From Shimia sp051201625 (GTDB lineage Bacteria; Pseudomonadota; Alphaproteobacteria; Rhodobacterales; Rhodobacteraceae): a DNA stretch of 64,000 nucleotides. The number at the start of each line of letters is the position of its first letter. The first letter of the stretch is position 1. The stretch lies in the NCBI RefSeq assembly GCF_051201625.1, contig NZ_CP179203.1:2666001-2730000 (forward strand). Direction: 5' to 3'. Positions 1 through 9,217 of the stretch are shown here, piece by piece. Under the pieces are notes generated by a model. It did no database searches. It was not told where the DNA came from and was given only the letters and a program-made list of their open reading frames with translations. The position numbers and the translations under genes were made by a program.

Positions 1-992
1 AGCAATCCACCGTTGATTTTATTGCCCTCAAGAAATCGCCAGGCTGGTGCTTGAGTGACGGTGACATAGGGATCATCGGGGTTATCTATTGCCGTCAGTG
101 TGGAGTTTACCACGCTGACTGCAAGCCGCATCTGCAACAGAGGCCAGACCAGATCAACTTCGCTGGGAGACAAAGGATAAACCTCATGATAACCGGCAAC
201 CAGAGCAGCAAGCGCTACCTCAGGCTTCGGATGATCGAGCACGACGTAGGCCGCTGCGATAGTCAGATCACAAACTCTTGGAGCGGCACACATATCGCCA
301 AGATCGATGAGGCCCGATATCCGGCGAGGTTCGGACAAGGGACCCGTCACCATAATATTGTAATCATTGGCGTCATTGTGGATGGCCTGACTTGGCAACT
401 CTGCCAGTTCAGCCTCAAGTTCGGCATAGTCTTGGCAGATTTTATCGAGAATGGCTCGCTTCTTCAGATCGTGAATGCAAGACAGTTCATCGCTTACCCA
501 TCCGGCGCATTTCAGATTCCATTTGAAATTACGGTGCAGACCTTCATGAGAAAAGTCAGCCAGCGCGAGCGCCGAGCCACCCAGCACCTTGCCAACCTCG
601 TTTATTAGCGCATCGGTTTTCGGGGCCATCTCAGCATAGCAACGCCCTGGCAGCTTTTCCAAAATCCAGCACAACCGATCGCACCCGTCCTCGTCCACAA
701 TTATCTCAAAGGGCTTGCTCGTGACCGACCGGATCACACGCGGGCAAGGTAGGTCAGGCGCGCGCTCCATGATATGTTCGAACGCCCGCACCTGCATGTC
801 TACAAGCGAGGTTTCACAATCCGTGCGCATTATTTTGAGGATGTAATCTTGGTCATCCGTGCCTTCGGCCAGAAAGTTCAAGTCGTACTCCCCGTCCAGC
901 CTTACAAGCTTTACATCAATGCCCCAGCGATCCCGAACAGCGCAAACCCAATGCTGATACCGCATCAATTCCTGACCATCGTTCTTACCCAT
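1..992 (-). CDS. APH-type phosphotransferase (hydroxylysine-kinase-like), 3' part outside window
   Basis: The minus strand is open from ATG at 992 to the left edge, about 330 codons. An APH/choline-kinase fold is indicated by a nucleotide-loop region (EYDLNF, about residue 35), a lysine in YILKI, a Brenner-type catalytic motif HNDANDYN (about residue 205) and a downstream metal-binding IDLGD. The last visible part (NPDDPYVT, then APAWRFLE) is typical of the APH domain that in Rhodobacterales and Rhizobiales is fused to a class III aminotransferase, but that part would lie outside the window. The predicted role is ATP-dependent phosphorylation of a small hydroxyl-amine compound; the substrate is unknown. 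The AAGGAC upstream of the ATG may be the ribosome site. Plus-strand ORFs here are shadows. Confidence 0.8.
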   Translation of the reverse strand, partial: MGKNDGQELMRYQHWVCAVRDRWGIDVKLVRLDGEYDLNFLAEGTDDQDYILKIMRTDCETSLVDMQVRAFEHIMERAPDLPCPRVIRSVTSKPFEIIVDEDGCDRLCWILEKLPGRCYAEMAPKTDALINEVGKVLGGSALALADFSHEGLHRNFKWNLKCAGWVSDELSCIHDLKKRAILDKICQDYAELEAELAELPSQAIHNDANDYNIMVTGPLSEPRRISGLIDLGDMCAAPRVCDLTIAAAYVVLDHPKPEVALAALVAGYHEVYPLSPSEVDLVWPLLQMRLAVSVVNSTLTAIDNPDDPYVTVTQAPAWRFLEGNKINGGL

Positions 993-1137
993 ACGACTTG
1001 TCCTTTTCGCACTGAAGCCGAAAATTTGCGAGCATCAACATTTTCGTTGCCGATAAGGTGACACCTGACAACATTGGAATAAGTGGTTTCAGCCCGCAAG
1101 CGAAGATCGGCAGACTGCGACCCTCCTTAGGTGCGAA

Positions 1138-1497
1138 CACCGATGTGATTGGTGCTGTCGGAACAAGACCGGTTGGGCGGTCAGAAAGGGCGGCTAGCGT
1201 CGCTACGATGAAAGTCAGTAATCTGGCTGTTGGCCCAATAATCGGGCCAAAAACGCACACGTTCCGTTTCGACGACGAGAGCGAACCATGTTGCGCTTCC
1301 CAAAAATGTGAAGTTTGCAGAAATTTGTCTCGGTTCACGCCCCAATCCACAATCATTTCAATCAGCAACTTCACCTTAACTCAGGTGCCAATTTCAGGCT
1401 TACCCGAACCTCAGCTCTCGCCGGATGGCGTTAACTCAGCATGCTATCAAAGGCGGCTTGATCGCCCATGTCGAGACTGGTTTACATTTGTTTGACA
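1138..1497 (+). mobile_element. IS6-family element with internal deletion (tnp C-terminal remnant)
   Basis: The left end resembles the end upstream of tnp in the intact copy (CCGGTTGGGCGGTCAG). A few bases later the sequence jumps into the transposase C-terminus. Read on the plus strand with one frameshift it gives WPNNRAKN, then FRRRERTMLRF, then KFVSVHAPIHNHFNQ and TSALAGWR. The other end survives as GAGACTGGTT near 1475. The DDE aspartates are gone, so this copy cannot move by itself. Confidence 0.75.
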
Positions 1498-2107
1498 ATA
1501 CTCTGCGAAGAATTAAGTAGATTAAAATACCGAGCAGGAAGCAAACGATTGAGCCGTTTACCGGCCACCAGAATCCTTTACTGTCCCACCAGTGTTTATA
1601 CGTGAACTGCAAAACTTCTCGCAGTCCGTAAAACACACCTCCGAAAAGAAGAGTGACAGGGAACCAAGCGGCTACCCCCCAGATTGCTGCACAAATAAGT
1701 GCTGCGCAGCAGTTCATAAACACAGCTATCATCAAGTGTTGGTGGTAATAAGGTTGGGAGAGGAACCAATCGGGGATCCTCACTGCGTAAGCACAGACAA
1801 ACGAACAGTAACCTCCACGTGGAATAATGGTGCGAAGCTCTTTATCAAAGATCATTCCAGCCATCTGCAGGCCGTCCTGATAGCTTCCAATAGGGCTCGC
1901 AAGCACTATGTTTTGGCTATCATGGTTGCGTAAAGGTTTTCGTAGTTGAAAACTATAATCTAACTTGATTTTATCTTTGGAAAAGAGAGTGTCGGGGATA
2001 TCAATATTTAGAATAAAGCTGCCATACCTGTTCTCATCTGAAAACGAAATGCTTGCTCCACACTGCGTAGCCAGCGTCATTAGTAATGCTATGAGTATGG
2101 TACGCAT
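1436..2107 (-). CDS. Exported/membrane hypothetical protein with IS-derived C-terminus
   Basis: The start is placed at ATG 2107, not at the upstream ATG at 2182, because the protein then begins with a signal peptide (MRTILIALLMTLATQCGAS). A soluble periplasmic segment of about 100 residues follows, then hydrophobic stretches (HLMIAVFMNCCAALICAAI; WFPVTLLFGGVFYGL; GSIVCFLLGILIYLILRR) that should be membrane helices. I do not recognise the family. The final 20 or so codons lie inside the terminal sequence of the neighbouring IS6 remnant, so the native C-terminus was probably replaced when the element inserted. Confidence 0.5.
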   Translation of the reverse strand: MRTILIALLMTLATQCGASISFSDENRYGSFILNIDIPDTLFSKDKIKLDYSFQLRKPLRNHDSQNIVLASPIGSYQDGLQMAGMIFDKELRTIIPRGGYCSFVCAYAVRIPDWFLSQPYYHQHLMIAVFMNCCAALICAAIWGVAAWFPVTLLFGGVFYGLREVLQFTYKHWWDSKGFWWPVNGSIVCFLLGILIYLILRRVLSNKCKPVSTWAIKPPLIAC

Positions 2108-2300
2108 GGACTTCAATCTCTCTTTACCATGGTTCTCCAGCACAAACCTTAGCGCTTTTTCACCAGGTTGATAGACACGCACGGTACGCTATGACCAACA
2201 ATCCCAAAGTCACACATTACGAGCACATTGTCGTCTTCGTGAACACATTCGACCTTTTCACGCAAAAAAGCGTCCGCGAACTACCGCTTGAGTAAGCCTA

Positions 2301-2474
2301 GGTTACTGTCAGACAAATGCGAAGCAGTCTCTGAAAGGATTTGAAAGTTGTCCTTTTTGTTGTGCCTAGAATGCGCCACTTAGGCAGTGCAGTAGCGCAC
2401 TTGTGAAGCAGATTACATTGTGGAATGACTGCGAAAATCACCCTGCCCGCCCAAATTTGGTTTAGTCGGGCATA
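2301..2474. repeat. Non-autonomous IS6-derived MITE, copy 1 (diverged)
   Basis: Begins GGTTACTGTCAGACAAATGCGA, like the IS6 end, and closes with ACCCTGCCCGCCCAAATTTG followed by a decayed terminus. It shares the layout of the copies at 8933, 29422, 53106, 54309 and 62734: about 175-185 bp, no transposase sequence. Confidence 0.6.
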
Positions 2475-2524
2475 GACAATAAAGCGAGGGCGAGAGGGTT
2501 TAGTGATTAAAGAATTTATATTTT

Positions 2525-2818
2525 CTATACCTCCGACATAACTGAAAGCACTGGTCCCATAGTTTCTTCGAGCAGTGAATTGCCATTCGATGTGGTGTCT
2601 TTTTTGCGCTGTTCCTGTAGCTTTGCCCTCTCCTCCTGAGCGTCTTTTTTGGAAGAATAGATGATAACCGACTGATGAGTGTTTTCGTCGATCTTAAACC
2701 AAATAATGTCTTCAGCTTTGGTGCTTGATTTATGCTCACGGTGCCAACCTTGCATAGTTTCTGCGCATGGAACACCGTCGGGCCAAGACCACTTTGTGTG
2801 GACTGCGTACTTTGCCAT
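2525..2818 (-). CDS. Small hypothetical protein (97 aa)
   Basis: The start at 2818 is chosen because TTGGAGGG stands just upstream of this ATG; the longer frame from 2902 has no such site. The protein begins MAKYAVHTKWSWPDGVPCAE and is soluble, with a charged C-terminal helix (KKDAQEERAKLQEQRKKD). There is no signal peptide or membrane segment. The N-terminus (a beta strand followed by an amphipathic stretch) is compatible with a small ferredoxin-like dimeric alpha/beta-barrel fold, but I do not recognise a named family. It stands alone between a MITE and degraded sequence. Confidence 0.5.
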   Translation of the reverse strand: MAKYAVHTKWSWPDGVPCAETMQGWHREHKSSTKAEDIIWFKIDENTHQSVIIYSSKKDAQEERAKLQEQRKKDTTSNGNSLLEETMGPVLSVMSEV

Positions 2819-3237
2819 TTTTCCCTCCAATCTAAAAATGATATTAACGCTAGTCAGTTTTTTTCTGAAAGCAATTTCTAACTTGAGACATCGCCAGCAC
2901 ATTATTGTGCATAACTTCTCATCTTCAATATACGAAAATGCTGGTATTTTTTACTCGGTACTAACGCCGAGTAAGAAGCCGAGTTGACAGTCTTCAAACT
3001 CTTGTCGCTGGTCAGGCCCACAGGCGAAACCCGCATGGGATCGCATTGCCCCTTCCAATAAAATGCGCATGTCAGTCTTCCTAAGGCCCAAAAAAGCACG
3101 TTAGATGTTCCCGCCTCAGTCTGCTTCCACATTAAAGTCCAAGGCGTGAAATAAATTTAAATAAGCCGATCTTTGTTCTTATCGAAGATTATGATAACTT
3201 GGTCTTTGATAGCGATTGAAAAAGAAAGGTACGATTT

Positions 3238-3444
3238 ATGAATAATACGGCCCCAAAGATTACCGGGATGATAGTTGTCGCTGCAATGTTTAGCCTCGTA
3301 TCTGTAGGCGTCTCGTATGTTGTGTTCGGGCTAGAGCGTGCTGATATAATTCTTGTTGGCATTGGTGTTGCCGCCGCAGTTTTCATTTTTTTAGCCCTCG
3401 GTTGGAGAGAGCCACAAGACGGGCCTGAAAGATCTTCCAAGTAA
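3238..3444 (+). CDS. Small two-helix membrane protein (68 aa)
   Basis: Starts at ATG 3238 after AGAAAGG. Two hydrophobic segments (about residues 8-30 and 37-53) separated by the short turn GLERAD predict a hairpin membrane protein. The C-terminus is charged (REPQDGPERSSK). No known family recognised. The second half of the gene and about 50 bp downstream recur in decayed form at 37108-37265, so this is one member of a small repeated gene family in this genome. Confidence 0.5.
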   Translation: MNNTAPKITGMIVVAAMFSLVSVGVSYVVFGLERADIILVGIGVAAAVFIFLALGWREPQDGPERSSK

Positions 3445-3544
3445 GACACTTAGCTATCAACATGATCAGGCAACACTACTGAAAAACACGTCTGCGGTGG
3501 ATGTTCTTTACCAATTTATCTGCAGACGCTTTGCTGCTTCCGGG

Positions 3545-3641
3545 TGTCTTGTTCATCTTCACTCCATGAAGGGTACGATGAACCAGAAATCCTCCGCTAC
3601 GAAAACCTCGAATCTGTCCCAAAAACGCTGACGTCAGACAG
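3545..3641 (-). mobile_element. IS3-family end remnant
   Basis: The sequence from CTCCATGAAGGGTACGATGA to GCTGACGTCAGACAG parallels the region upstream of IS3 orfA at 12093-12179 and 22151-22240 (CTCCTTGGTGGTTACGATGA, then GCTGATGTCAGACAG). Only the element end remains. Confidence 0.55.
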
Positions 3642-3644
3642 CAG

Positions 3645-4144
3645 TGCGCCTGATTACCAGCCGGTCGCTATGATGGAGTAACCTAATTTAGAGACTATTC
3701 ATTATGAACGGTCCCACCCATATTACACGGAAACATAGAACCAGATCGCCTTCTGGGGGCGCGTTATCCTGCTGATCTGTATGGAAAATTTGATTTTCAC
3801 AATGTACGATGCTAATGCCATTTTCCAAGTCTGTCGTGCGTTCTGCACAGTGTCTTAGCAATTTGAATTATAACTAAGACGTTAACTTAGAATTCTCCAG
3901 AATGGCCACAAAATTCTGGTACCATTTATAGCCGAACGAAACGGCGTTGCTGTTCTAACTCCACGGATTGGACACGAAGCGGTCAAGCCGCCAACCTTCA
4001 AGGCCGCTTTAGAAGACCACACAGCACACCGAGGCTTTGTTAGGCAACCTGCGGTCACAAAGAAACACCTGTCGATCGTTGGTTGTTCACAGTAAGTGTC
4101 GCTTTCTATGGCATTTTAGAACTGGAAAGAGGTAACTAACCGGA
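3645..4144. other. No intact gene; decayed sequence
   Basis: Five hundred bases without a convincing gene. A short open stretch on the plus strand (about 3895-4095, ILQNGHKILVPF then GVAVLTPRIGHEA) reads like protein but has no start and no family I recognise, so it may be a gene remnant. Confidence 0.3.
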
Positions 4145-5029
4145 ATGAACACTAATGGTATATTTCTCATGTTGCTTTCGATGGCGACATTTGCCGTGGC
4201 AGACACATTAATTAAAATATGTGGTTCTTACCTTACGCCTGCGCAAATCATGTTTTTTCTCATAAGTGGAGGCTTGTTGCTGTTTGGCATGATCACACTA
4301 GTTCAGGGCGAAAACTTAAACGAACCAAGAGCCTTTGTTCCAATATTATTGCTGCGCTATTGTACCGAGGTAATCGGTCTCGTTGGAATGGTGATGGCGC
4401 TGACATATGTACCACTTTCGACGGTTGGAGCCATAACACAGGCATCTCCTATCCTTGTGGCAGTGGGCGCGGTGTTTTTCCTTAAAGAAACCATTAGCTG
4501 GCGCCGTTGGAGTTCGATTGGTTTCGGGTTTTTGGGCGTTGTTCTGGTCATCCAACCCGGTGCAGAGAGCATGGACTTGGCAGTAGTTTGGCCAGTTCTG
4601 ACATTGGTGGCCTTTTCAGTGCGAGACCTCATAACTCGATTGACCCCACCTGACATTGCTTCAGCGAGCCTTGCAACTTACACAATGGTTTTCGCCTTGC
4701 CCTGCGCGATTGCATGGGTGCTTTTTAATGGAGACAACTTTTTCCCCGCTGGAGTCAATTGGACACTCGTAGTTATCATGGTGGTCCTCGGTTCGTTGGG
4801 TTACCTCCTGTTGATTGCATCTCTGCGTGTAGGGGAACTTTCCGCCGTTATGCCATTCAGATACTCCCGTATTGTATTCCTTCTTGTTCTGGGCGTTTTA
4901 GTTTTTGACGAACGGCCAAGTGCTTCAATGCTGGTCGGCGCATCATTAATCATTGTGTCTGGTGTTTATATAATGTTGCGCGAGCGAGTTTTAAAACGGC
5001 GACGTTCTCAAGAGAAAGTTGATGCCTAA
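4145..5029 (+). CDS. DMT-superfamily (EamA) transporter
   Basis: 294 residues with ten hydrophobic segments arranged as two EamA repeats, the standard length for 10-TMS drug/metabolite exporters. The first repeat begins GIFLMLLSMATFAVADTLIK and ends near LGVVLVIQPG; the second starts around VVWPVLTLVAFSVRD and ends with SGVYIMLRERVLKRR, leaving a basic cytoplasmic tail. GAAAGAGG lies 15 bases before the ATG. It should sit in the inner membrane and export a small metabolite; sequence alone does not show the substrate. It is transcribed alone, flanked by IS debris. Confidence 0.85.
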   Translation: MNTNGIFLMLLSMATFAVADTLIKICGSYLTPAQIMFFLISGGLLLFGMITLVQGENLNEPRAFVPILLLRYCTEVIGLVGMVMALTYVPLSTVGAITQASPILVAVGAVFFLKETISWRRWSSIGFGFLGVVLVIQPGAESMDLAVVWPVLTLVAFSVRDLITRLTPPDIASASLATYTMVFALPCAIAWVLFNGDNFFPAGVNWTLVVIMVVLGSLGYLLLIASLRVGELSAVMPFRYSRIVFLLVLGVLVFDERPSASMLVGASLIIVSGVYIMLRERVLKRRRSQEKVDA

Positions 5030-5105
5030 GCTCATTATGATCAACTTAAGTATTTGGCTAAACTATATGTAGACGACAGCTGTTTTGTCCGCTCAACTGC
5101 CGTAA

Positions 5106-5345
5106 GAGTCCGATCAGACGAATTCGAACCAGTCTCTCAGCAAGGACCGTGAGGCTTCTTATACCGCGCAGAGATCACGCCACTCGGCTAGAGCAGCAGC
5201 ACGCCTAAGGTGATGCCTTCGCCGTTGATCATCTGAAAGACCTCATCAAATTGCCACTGCCAATTAGATTGACTAATGGATTGGCTAAGCTTCCGTCTCG
5301 CAATTTCTGACGCAGACATTTGTAATCTGCCCACACGCCTGGTCT
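5106..5345 (-). mobile_element. IS6-family remnant
   Basis: An end-like sequence (CAGACGAATTCGAACCAGTCTC) is followed by the antisense of the transposase C-terminus (CGCCACTCGGCTAGAGCAG). After an internal deletion comes the catalytic-core region (CCTCATCAAATTGCCACTGCC, compare CCTCGTCAAGGTGCCATTGCC in the intact copy). Truncated and frameshifted. Confidence 0.6.
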
Positions 5346-5418
5346 AGATATCTTCTTCATTTCCCTACCTTTACAGCTTAGAGGGATAAGACCCTCAGGG
5401 ATTATAAACGAGAGATGA

Positions 5419-5874
5419 ATGAAGATTGTTTTAGTTGAGCCCGAGATTCCGTTCAATACTGGCGCCATAGGAAGGACCTGCGTCGCCCTTGATCTAGAGC
5501 TCATCCTGATCAAACCCTATGGGTTTTCGCTTGATCAAAAAGCAGTTTATCGGGCCGGAACCCGTTATTGGAAGCATGTTAAGCTTCTTGAGTACGTAAC
5601 ATGGGATAGCTTTTTAGATCATCAAAATCCACCAAGAGATCACTTGTACTTTTTTGAAGAACACGGAAGCCAAAGCTTTTACACCCCAGATTACCAAAAA
5701 GATGCATATTTAGTTTTTGGATGCGAATCCAAGGGCCTGCCTCCAAAAGTCTTAGACGGTATGGATGATCGCACGTTCAGCCTGCCCATGCGCAGCCCGC
5801 TGGTCAAATCGCTCAATTTAGCAAATGTCGCAACGGCTGTTGCCTATCAAGCATTACGCACACAACTTGCATGA
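5419..5874 (+). CDS. trmL: tRNA (cytidine(34)-2'-O)-methyltransferase
   Basis: SPOUT/TrmH-family enzyme of the minimal TrmL type (151 aa, no extra N-terminal domain). Visible motifs are motif 1 (PEIPFNTGAIGRTC, residues 8-21), the AdoMet-binding knot around VFGCESKGLP (about 97-106) and motif 3 (SPLVKSLNLANVATAVAYQAL). The family uses AdoMet to methylate the ribose of the wobble nucleotide of tRNA-Leu isoacceptors. GAGAGATGA just precedes the ATG. The gene is a likely core gene stranded between IS6 remnants at 5106-5345 and 5957-6090. Confidence 0.9.
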   Translation: MKIVLVEPEIPFNTGAIGRTCVALDLELILIKPYGFSLDQKAVYRAGTRYWKHVKLLEYVTWDSFLDHQNPPRDHLYFFEEHGSQSFYTPDYQKDAYLVFGCESKGLPPKVLDGMDDRTFSLPMRSPLVKSLNLANVATAVAYQALRTQLA

Positions 5875-5956
5875 TGGCCTTCCCCTAAACCGGAACCAGT
5901 CATCTTTTTCAAGGCGACCGCGGCAGTCACAGGCCTTTGTACCGAAAACTTCTTCG

Positions 5957-6090
5957 GGTGCTGTCAGATGATTTAAAAACAGTTTCCGCTGGGACCGAGA
6001 CGTTGCCCTGTATGCTGCACATAGATTGCGCCACCAAGCCAGAGCAGTGGCGCGGTTGAGTCTAAAATGATGCGTGACGGGAGATCGCAA
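5957..6090 (-). mobile_element. IS6-family left-end fragment
   Basis: Starts with GGTGCTGTCAGATGATTTAA (IS6-type terminus) and contains GCGCCACCAAGCCAGAGCAG, matching the antisense 3' end of the transposase gene. Nothing more of the element is left. Confidence 0.55.
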
Positions 6091-6236
6091 TCCTGACTAA
6101 AGCAGTGGCTACATTCAGTTGCTGCAAGCCACAATCATTTGGACCGCTGAGATGCCAAAGGAAGATCATATCCGGCTGCTGAAGGATTCAAAGGCGACGG
6201 CAGATCAAGACTGATGGAAACAAAAGGCCAGATAAA

Positions 6237-6494
6237 TCACGAGGCCACAGCTTGCTTCAAATTAGAAGAAAACTCCTTAAAATCTGATACAGAAGAACCG
6301 CGTTGTACACGCACATCGAAATGAACAAATACAGTACCACCGACCCGACGTGCGCGTAGATCGACGATTGCGCCGCAATCCTTTGGGAGCTTTGAAATTG
6401 CGTTTCGCAACCCTACTTCAGCGGATGGCGCAACAGGATAATCTATCATGTCGAGCACAGCGATGTACGCGTATTTGCCGCTGGAAATCAACAA
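6237..6494 (-). CDS. Short hypothetical ORF (85 aa)
   Basis: An 85-residue frame with plausible alternation of hydrophobic and polar segments (KYAYIAVLDMIDYP; CGAIVDLRARRVGGTVFVHFDVRV). It has no clear ribosome site and no recognised family. The strand-like pattern suggests it may be a piece of a larger alpha/beta protein rather than a complete gene. It lies between an IS6 fragment and an integrase remnant. Confidence 0.3.
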   Translation of the reverse strand: MLISSGKYAYIAVLDMIDYPVAPSAEVGLRNAISKLPKDCGAIVDLRARRVGGTVFVHFDVRVQRGSSVSDFKEFSSNLKQAVAS

Positions 6495-6576
6495 GACAGA
6501 CGCCCTGCCCTCAAACTTAAGGGTTTTGGATTAGGCGCGTTATAAAAAACCGCGTCAGTCGATCAACAACCCGCAC

Positions 6577-6654
6577 GCGACAACACAAATGTATATCGGG
6601 GCGGCGGAACAAATGAACGATAAGACAGCCGTGGCGGTGGGTGCAATTTCCTGA
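6577..6654 (+). pseudogene. Tyrosine-recombinase C-terminal remnant
   Basis: The frame ending at TGA 6652-6654 reads ATTQMYIGAAEQMND and then KTAVAVGAIS, nearly identical to the end of the integrase at 10468-11733 (ATTQKYIGTAEQMNNK). The tyrosine nucleophile is retained but everything upstream of this 25-codon stub is lost. Confidence 0.7.
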
Positions 6655-6791
6655 AGCTAAAGGACCGGGGGAGCCTAGGCAAAACTTATTATTTTACATT
6701 ATTTTCCCAACATTTTTTATATCAAAGTTGTTGAGCACTTGAATCCCAATACGTTAGTCTGCGAAGCAGCAAGGAAGGTAGTCCAAAAATA

Positions 6792-7409
6792 ATGAGCGCT
6801 GATACCCCTCTTAATATAGTACCACCACGTCGTGGACGCGCCGTCAAACTGTCGTGCGGTCAGGCGTTAAAGATTGTTAATACCCACGGCACCCAAGTGG
6901 TAGACACATGGTGCTTCAACGCCGACGACATGAAAGAATTCATGTCGATGGAACACCAGCGAGCCGTTACCCAATCCCTGTTTCCAGCCGAAGGTGACCT
7001 ACTTCATTCAAACCGCAGAAGACCTATCTTGGAACTTGAAGTCGACACATCACCTGGACGGCATGATACATTGATTGCGGCCTGCGACGTACACCGTTAC
7101 GCACTTCTGGGCTGCAGTAGTTATCACGACAATTGTACCGACAATCTGCATACAGCACTGGCGCATCTTGGGTTGCGCGCAGACGAATGTCCCAGTCCTT
7201 TGAACCTCTGGATGAATATACCCGTCACAGATGCAGGGACAACAGAGTGGGGCACGCCATTATCCCAGCCGGGAGATTACGTGATCCTACGCGCGATGAT
7301 GGACTGCATTGTGGTGATGTCGACGTGCCCACAGGACATGGTACCGATCAATGGTACTGATTGTATCGTCAAAGAGGTTGAATTCGCCGTGCTGGAGATA
7401 TCCAGTTAA
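6792..7409 (+). CDS. DUF1989 / urea carboxylase-associated family protein
   Basis: 205 residues covering the whole DUF1989 domain. Conserved features include the N-terminal IVPPRRGRAVKL, a VVDTWCFN strand, the HxxxC-type segment CSSYHDNCTDN, PLNLWMNIPV and the terminal STCPQDMVPING. Members occur next to urea amidolyase or amino-acid transporter genes and are thought to assist urea or amide metabolism; none of those partners is visible here. The conserved Cys and His residues suggest a metal site. AGGAAGG lies about 12 bases upstream of the ATG. The downstream neighbour is an unrelated DMT transporter on the other strand. Confidence 0.8.
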   Translation: MSADTPLNIVPPRRGRAVKLSCGQALKIVNTHGTQVVDTWCFNADDMKEFMSMEHQRAVTQSLFPAEGDLLHSNRRRPILELEVDTSPGRHDTLIAACDVHRYALLGCSSYHDNCTDNLHTALAHLGLRADECPSPLNLWMNIPVTDAGTTEWGTPLSQPGDYVILRAMMDCIVVMSTCPQDMVPINGTDCIVKEVEFAVLEISS

Positions 7410-7434
7410 CAATACTGGAACTAGCCCACAAAAC

Positions 7435-7722
7435 GGTACTGTAGAACCAATTCGATCCTGTCTCAGTTAGCAGCAGAATGCGTGAGCCTATCCCAAACAT
7501 ATCTGGCACGAAGAGGCGAGAATTGGACATCGGATTCGGGGTGAGCCAAAACGGATCGAAAAGCAGTTGATGGGTGTGGGGCTTATGCCTGATGGCGGTT
7601 GAAAGCTGCTACCAAGCGAATAATATTTAGACTGGTTTTGAAGCCGCAAAACGGGTTGCGTTTTGTCATTGAAGCAAGCTACGTATCCACTCTGTTCGGC
7701 TCAAGCAGGTTTCTTGTGAAAC
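7435..7722. repeat. IS6-derived repeat family B, copy 1
   Basis: Starts with an IS6-like end (GGTACTGTAGAACCAATTCG), ends with the IS6 end found upstream of tnp (GGTTGCGTTTTGTCATTG, then CAAGCAGGTTTCTTGTG), and between them carries a segment not present in the transposase gene (ATGCCTGATGGCGGTTGAAA). Related copies lie at 26207 and 27478. Confidence 0.55.
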
Positions 7723-7741
7723 CACCGGCTGAACAGGTGCT

Positions 7742-8623
7742 TTATGCTTTGCGTTTGCCTTCATTGATCAAGAATACAGCAAGAGCGGGCAATACTATCG
7801 CACCACTGATCAACATCATTATGTTTGGACTTTCACCAATTCCCCACCATACCCAAAGTGGGCCTAAAACCGTTTCTGAAAGCATAATAAGGCTGACCGT
7901 TGAGGATGATACATACCGCGCAGAATAGGACAGTGTAACGAAGGACACAGGTAAAATACATATGCCTGTAAAAGCAATTGCCATCATATTTTTCAAAGGA
8001 GGCCAATATAGCACCTCAGCGAATACCAAGCCTAATGCGGCGGCGCCAATTGCTCCAATTGCCATAGCCAAAACGAAGGGCGCCTCGTTATCTTTGCGTA
8101 TAATAGTGAAATTCATTGCCAGCGCAAAAGCTACCCCTAGCCCCAAAAATAAGCCCAATACAGTGGTGACATCCAGAACAACGCCTTCACCATCCTTTCC
8201 GAGCACAGACATGAACAATCCGCCAAATACTATGGTTGCAGTAATGAGTGTCAATTTTGAGAGCGGCTCGTTTAAAACAATTTTTGATAAAATAGCGGCA
8301 AAAATCGGCACCGTCGCCACCCCAATAAGGACGACCGTCACCGGTGCCAAGGCAATGGCTAGACTGAAAAGTGCGGCATTAAGCATTTGGCAGATAACAA
8401 GAATGCCAAAATTGAGTGTTAAGACTTTTGGCCTTGCGTATCGCCCACTAACCAAAGCCCAAATAAAAAAATAAGACAGACCACTGAGACCGCCGCGCCA
8501 AACAAGCATATTCCAACCATCTAACTGTGAGAGGCGCATGAACAAGGTGTCAGGCGTTAAAAATAACGCACCAAATATAGCTAAAACTAAACCAATTGTT
8601 GTTCGGCTTTGGTTAGCCTTCAT
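7742..8623 (-). CDS. DMT-superfamily (EamA) transporter
   Basis: 293 residues with ten predicted membrane helices in two EamA repeats (first from TTIGLVLAIFGALFLTP; second from TVLGLFLGLGVAFALAM, ending in PALAVFLINEGKRKA). The motif NMLVWRGGLSGL after the first helix is typical of RarD/EamA exporters. It is an inner-membrane exporter with unknown substrate. It is convergent with the DUF1989 gene across a family-B repeat. A fragment of another protein lies immediately upstream on the same strand. Confidence 0.85.
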   Translation of the reverse strand: MKANQSRTTIGLVLAIFGALFLTPDTLFMRLSQLDGWNMLVWRGGLSGLSYFFIWALVSGRYARPKVLTLNFGILVICQMLNAALFSLAIALAPVTVVLIGVATVPIFAAILSKIVLNEPLSKLTLITATIVFGGLFMSVLGKDGEGVVLDVTTVLGLFLGLGVAFALAMNFTIIRKDNEAPFVLAMAIGAIGAAALGLVFAEVLYWPPLKNMMAIAFTGICILPVSFVTLSYSARYVSSSTVSLIMLSETVLGPLWVWWGIGESPNIMMLISGAIVLPALAVFLINEGKRKA

Positions 8624-8648
8624 CCGAACGCCTTAAAAATGAGGAACA

Positions 8649-8905
8649 TTAATAATAAACCTTGAAGTTAGTGTTCAAAGCCAGTTGTGCGCAGGCCATT
8701 CCCACAATTTCAAGGCTCGAAGCAAGTTGTCCAACCGTTGTGATTATTATTCCAAGTCCAGCGTCCCGAAGCCAATACCTCGACCCACTTGAGATAGCCC
8801 AAAATCCGTATCTAGCGTCAACGACATCCCGCAGCGGGATCGAGTCTAAATGGACGTGAAGAACCGCCTGACCTGCTGAGCCTCTCCCTTTGATTTTGTC
8901 TCAGC
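8649..8905 (-). pseudogene. C-terminal fragment of an unidentified protein
   Basis: An open minus-strand frame ends at TAA 8651-8649 and reads, from N to C, KIKGRGSAGQAVLHVHLDSI, then VVDARYGFWAIS, then GIIITTVGQLASSLEIVGMA. It is well-formed protein sequence but lacks a start and is cut upstream by the MITE at 8933. The family is not recognised. Confidence 0.4.
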
Positions 8906-8932
8906 CCGATAAATCTCTGACACTACATCCGA

Positions 8933-9112
8933 TGTTGCTGTCAAAACAATTCGAACTAGTCTCCACAAGGACTGAGAAGTTACCCCTATACCACGCCTAT
9001 ATTGTATCACTCGGCAAGAAAGTAAGCGTATTCATGAGGCAGATCATTCACATTACGGAACAATGGTGGAAACCACCCTGCCCAGTTCATGCAAGTTCCT
9101 TCTGACAGTGCC
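8933..9112. repeat. Non-autonomous IS6-derived MITE, copy 2
   Basis: The left end TGTTGCTGTCAAAACAATTC and the right end CAAGTTCCTTCTGACAGTGC flank about 150 bp with the family's internal landmark CATTACGGAACAATGGTGGA followed by ACCACCCTGCCC. No transposase coding sequence. Confidence 0.7.
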
Positions 9113-9217
9113 TATTTGCAACATTTTCCAAAAAGGACTGAAAAGATCTTCGCCCAACATTGTTGCAAGATCTGTTGAGCAGGACAAACTTGCCGTTGGA
9201 ATCGGGTGCAAATTTAC

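Noticed and set aside
51..608. Plus-strand ORF of 185 codons
   Set aside because: It is the shadow of the phosphotransferase gene on the minus strand, which has clear catalytic motifs.
2902..3132. Minus-strand ORF of 76 codons
   Set aside because: No ribosome site, no recognisable domain and composition like the neighbouring non-coding DNA.
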